From Lonicera japonica (lineage: Eukaryota > Streptophyta > Magnoliopsida > Dipsacales > Caprifoliaceae): 64,000 bases of DNA. The notes beneath the pieces were generated by a model. That model saw only the letters and a program-made list of their open reading frames with translations, was not told the origin of the DNA and did no database searches. The translations under genes were made by a program, and so were the position numbers. This document shows positions 61,001 to 64,000 of the stretch, piece by piece. Where the stretch lies: NCBI GenBank assembly GCA_021464415.1, contig CM038471.1, positions 73,944,851 to 74,008,850 on the forward strand, read 5' to 3'. Position 1 is the stretch's first letter. Every line of letters starts with the position of its first letter.

Positions 61001-64000
61001 GGTTGCAGATATATATATTTGTGTGTATTATTTTCCCCTTTCCTTATCTGGGTCTGTATATCAATAGGTTAAAACTTACAGCTAATTTTAACAACACAAC
61101 AAATTGTTTATTGCTTGCTTTGTTTCTGTTACACGGGAGTTTATTGCTTACTATGTTTCTTTCTGTTACACAGGCTTTGGGTGCATTATTCATGCTTATG
61201 GTTTATATCTTTGTATGCATTATACCAACTGCACAAGGTAATTGTTGCACCCAGATGTTTGCAATTAAGTTAGAACTTTATTTCAAGCTTATCTGGCATG
61301 TTATTTCTTGCTACCATGTTTTTGTTCTTGTAGAAAACAGTTGAAGTTTGTTGCATTGAGAACAACCGAACTTATATAAGAACTTAATTATCTGCAGCTC
61401 TGCACTGCTTTATCCTCAAGATTAGCGCATCCATTCATTGGCTAGATCTACTTGGAAGCCAAAATCAAGATGGGTTCCTTGGAAGCCAAAATCAAGATGG
61501 GTTCCTTGAAAAATAGAAATCTTAATATGAAAGAAAAAAAAATTCTAGGCGGTTAATAGTGCCTTTCTTGCTTGTCTCAACTAAAGTTTTTGTGGTTAAT
61601 TTTGTACTCCCTTCGTTCCAAATTATGAGTTCACTATTCCTTTTTGGGATGTCACAAGTCAAGACTCCAAATTCCTTTCCAGGACTCATTTACGAAATTT
61701 CACCTTAGTAAACAAGTTTTGGTTATTAAAATTGTGTGAAAGTGGAACGGAGCTATTAATTTGGGTGGAGGGAGTATTAGTCTTTTCGAAATTTAAGAGT
61801 AGATTATTTGGTGCGAGATAATGATGTATAAACTAAAGAGGATTTCGACACAATCCTCCTTTTGCTTTGTTGTGGCCCTACAGACAAACTGGAGGGGCAT
61901 TACTTGGGGTTATCCCTCTATTTGCAGGTGTTACCTTACAGCCGTGGCTTGTCTTTATCCTACTTAAAATTCTTTCTATTTTTTTTCTCTATGACTTCTT
62001 GATATAATTATTCATTTAACCATGGTGATGAACGTTGAAGTCAAAGTTTTATTTAAAGAGCCTGAAGACATGAAAAAGGCTTCATTTCAATTGAATGATA
62101 AATTGCACTTGTAAAAGCATTTATGGCTTCGCTGGCTGGTTACAGGCCACTTTAAATGCTCTGTATGAACACTTGTTTGAGCAGCTCCCTGCATCAAGCA
62201 TAAGTGCACTCCAAGATGAGTAAGATTCTTTGAAGTGGATAAACGTAAAAGTGCTCTAATTGAAGTTGGTGGTTTATATAGAAACATAGCTCGTAACAGT
62301 TTCTTGATTGAAATAAGCCTTTAATGATTACTACGGATTGCTACTTATATTGAGTGATTAAATAACAGAAACTAGATGTAATCCATGTCTATGGCACTAT
62401 TAACGCTAGAAATGACCTGTGGTCATAGCACTATCTACATTTATAAAGAATTACTCGCCCCTAAAGCACTTTCATGCCTAAGTATCCATGTTACAAATCT
62501 CCACATTTATATGGATAACCCTTTCAACTAGGATATCCACATTACATACTGTGCCTACGGCATTATCCACGCTACGTATACTGGTAAATTCTAAGCCAAC
62601 CTCATTGCAATTATTTTACATCGTTTTGTTACAAGTTGTTCAATTACAGTTAATTCTTTACATTTTGCATGAATTTGATTAAAATAAATACACGGTAGGA
62701 TGTCATCACTTCTGCAAATTCTTAAAGTTTGTGTTTCTTCTTCTTTTGATTGCAGTTTAATATTCATATAAATTGTTATAACAGGTGACTTCCTACCCCG
62801 TGTAATCTCCAGGAATATAAAGATTTATTGACGAAACGGATTCTGCAATTACGTCATTTAAGGGATCAACCCAATCAGTTCACTGTTCTTGTTCGTGAAA
62901 TTCCCTTCTGTGATGAACACAAGGCCTACGGGTGCTGTGTGGATCACTATTTTTCTAAGTATCATTCACATGCTTACCGATCTTACCAAATTCTATACGA
63001 TGGGAAGGATCTTGAGGATTTGTTGGTAAGGATATAATATCGTAGCCTTTATGCTTTAATTTCATGATTTTAATAGCATTTCAGCTTTGCGTGGAAGTCA
63101 TTATGTCAAAACTACTCTCCAATTATACTAAGGGATACTGCCACTAATGTATACAAACTTTGGCCAAGAAAAAGCCATGTAGAGAGAGAATCGTGTGTGT
63201 ATATTGTATATACACTAGGGTATGCCCGTGCCTGAGGGCACGAAATAGCAAGTAAAATAACAACTATAAATAAAACAAAAATCTACAAATAAAATGAACT
63301 TTTAGATTTCTTTGAGACAATTGTGATTTTTGGGCTATAAAAGTTAGCGGTCAAATCAGTGAATAGTAAATCTCTTATTTGTATTAGAGATATTACATAT
63401 ATATATATAAATAGGCTACAGTTTGAGGGTAAAGTGTAATATAATCAGAACAGATTCCTAATTTTTTATTTTTTTTGGGATGGAGTTGGAGTTCCACCAA
63501 AGTTTGAGGCGTTATGTCAAAGCCCAAAGGATTGGTCAAATAGTGAGTAACTCTATTTTCAGCGCTAAATCAGAGGTGGGGGCGAGTATAAAATCCCAAG
63601 AAACACAAATGGTGGGAAGAAAGCATGACAGATAGGTCATCTGATCATTTTATAGTTTCCAACTCTTCTATGTAATTTTTCGTTAAAGCTACTATGTTTT
63701 TTTTATTTTGTTTTAAGGATGGATTGGCTGTTCTAGAATTTTTCTCTTCTCCTTTTTACTATGTATATTGTATTGGTGGTAGACATTTTGTCTTGCTGCA
63801 TCTTGTACTCATCATTTGATTATTGATAATATTTTGTTTCTTATAAAAAAAACCCTATTTCATGTATGTTTGTTTTCTTTTGCTGTTAAACAAACACCAC
63901 TCACAGACAATGTTTTCATTTAGAACCGGGCAACAGCCATCGCCCACCGAATTGAGGATCTGAGACACGTTTCATTGACTAAGAAACATGTCAGAAGTTC
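58054..64000 (+). CDS. OSCA/CSC1-like ion channel, 5' part (continues beyond the window)
   Basis: Exons: 58054-58388, 59950-60090, 61174-61237, 62813-63025 and 63924 onward, all GT-AG with consistent phases. Exon 1 has a Pro/Ser-rich N-terminus (MNHPPPSPSPSPPPS), then a membrane segment (SINIVFAITVLLFFSILKK) and GLDALILIRLFKFG. Exon 2 adds RYFVVCSLVGLLVLLPVNYT. Exon 3 adds LWVHYSCLWFISLYALYQLH. Exon 4 begins the cytosolic domain (NQFTVLVREIPFCDEHKAYG; VDHYFSKYH). This order is that of OSCA/TMEM63 hyperosmolality- and stretch-gated cation channels. From memory it is nearest Arabidopsis At3g54510 (OSCA2 group). The pore-forming part lies past the right edge. Confidence 0.88.
58389..59949 (+). 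other. Intron 1 of the OSCA-like gene
   Basis: 1561 bp, GT-AG. AT-rich with (CA)n/(TA)n near 58422-58446. No transposon could be delimited. The frames at 58867-59217 are not supported. Confidence 0.5.
61451..61504. repeat. 27-bp perfect tandem duplication in OSCA intron 3
   Basis: CTTGGAAGCCAAAATCAAGA, then TGGGTTC, occurs at 61451-61477 and again at 61478-61504 without change, which suggests a recent event. Confidence 0.95.
61607..61774. mobile_element. Stowaway MITE with TA TSD in OSCA intron 3
   Basis: CTCCCTTCGTTCCAAATTAT at 61607 and AATTTGGGTGGAGGGAG ending at 61774 are inverted. TA flanks both ends (61605-61606 and 61775-61776). The length is 168 bp and it is the best-preserved Stowaway copy in the window. 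Confidence 0.85.
63026..63923 (+). other. Intron 4 of the OSCA-like gene
   Basis: 898 bp, GT-AG. ACTAGGGTATGCCCGTGCCT at 63214-63233 matches a word near 15981. Otherwise AT-rich, with no further element delimited. Confidence 0.5.

Noticed and set aside
60997..61344. 115-codon plus-strand frame in the OSCA gene
   Set aside because: It reads OSCA exon 3 in the wrong frame. The spliced frame gives the conserved LWVHYSCLW segment.

Overview
The window is nuclear DNA of a flowering plant, most likely a eudicot. Genes are split by GT-AG introns, intergenic DNA is very AT-rich, and plant-type transposons are present (Ty1/copia, LINE, TRIM, hAT, Mutator-like, PIF/Harbinger-like, Stowaway). The recognisable proteins are plant proteins. 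I cannot place the species further.

Five gene loci are supported. (1) 768-2306, minus: an intronless mTERF4 (BSM/RUG2 type) organelle gene expression factor. (2) 8167-15877, minus: an eight-exon chloroplast-targeted TPR-like protein with a C-terminal membrane segment. Its first two modules are duplicated in frame. (3) 29389-33805, minus: ABA2 (xanthoxin dehydrogenase), whose 17-codon first exon lies 3.57 kb upstream of exon 2. (4) 46199-50396, minus: a three-exon armadillo-repeat protein of the PUB43/44-SAUL1 type that lacks the U-box. (5) 58054 to the right edge, plus: the 5' part of an OSCA/CSC1-like channel. A second, diverged copy of its first exon lies alone at 56508-56782.

The rest is mostly transposon-derived. 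Several elements are delimited by exact or near-exact target-site duplications: non-autonomous hAT-type elements at 14-659, 6454-7534, 11907-12376 and 43301-44518; a decayed transposase-bearing hAT at 23240-27006 nested in an older element; PIF/Harbinger-like MITEs at 5662-5953 and 20410-21228; a Mutator-like element at 55140-55886; and a complete-ended but decayed Ty1/copia element at 35694-41767 with two 255-bp LTRs. A 288-bp TRIM sits in an intron of the TPR-like gene. Stowaway-like MITEs occur mainly in introns.

The genes do not form an operon or an evident cluster. ABA2 makes abscisic aldehyde, OSCA channels sense osmotic stress, and SAUL1-type PUB proteins have been linked to ABA and senescence, but nothing in the sequence shows that their proximity matters. 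The strongest candidates for new biology are the in-frame A-B-A-B duplication in the TPR-like protein, the armadillo protein with an acidic linker in place of the U-box, and the paired OSCA first exons. No CRISPR array, rRNA, tRNA or bacterial-type system was found.
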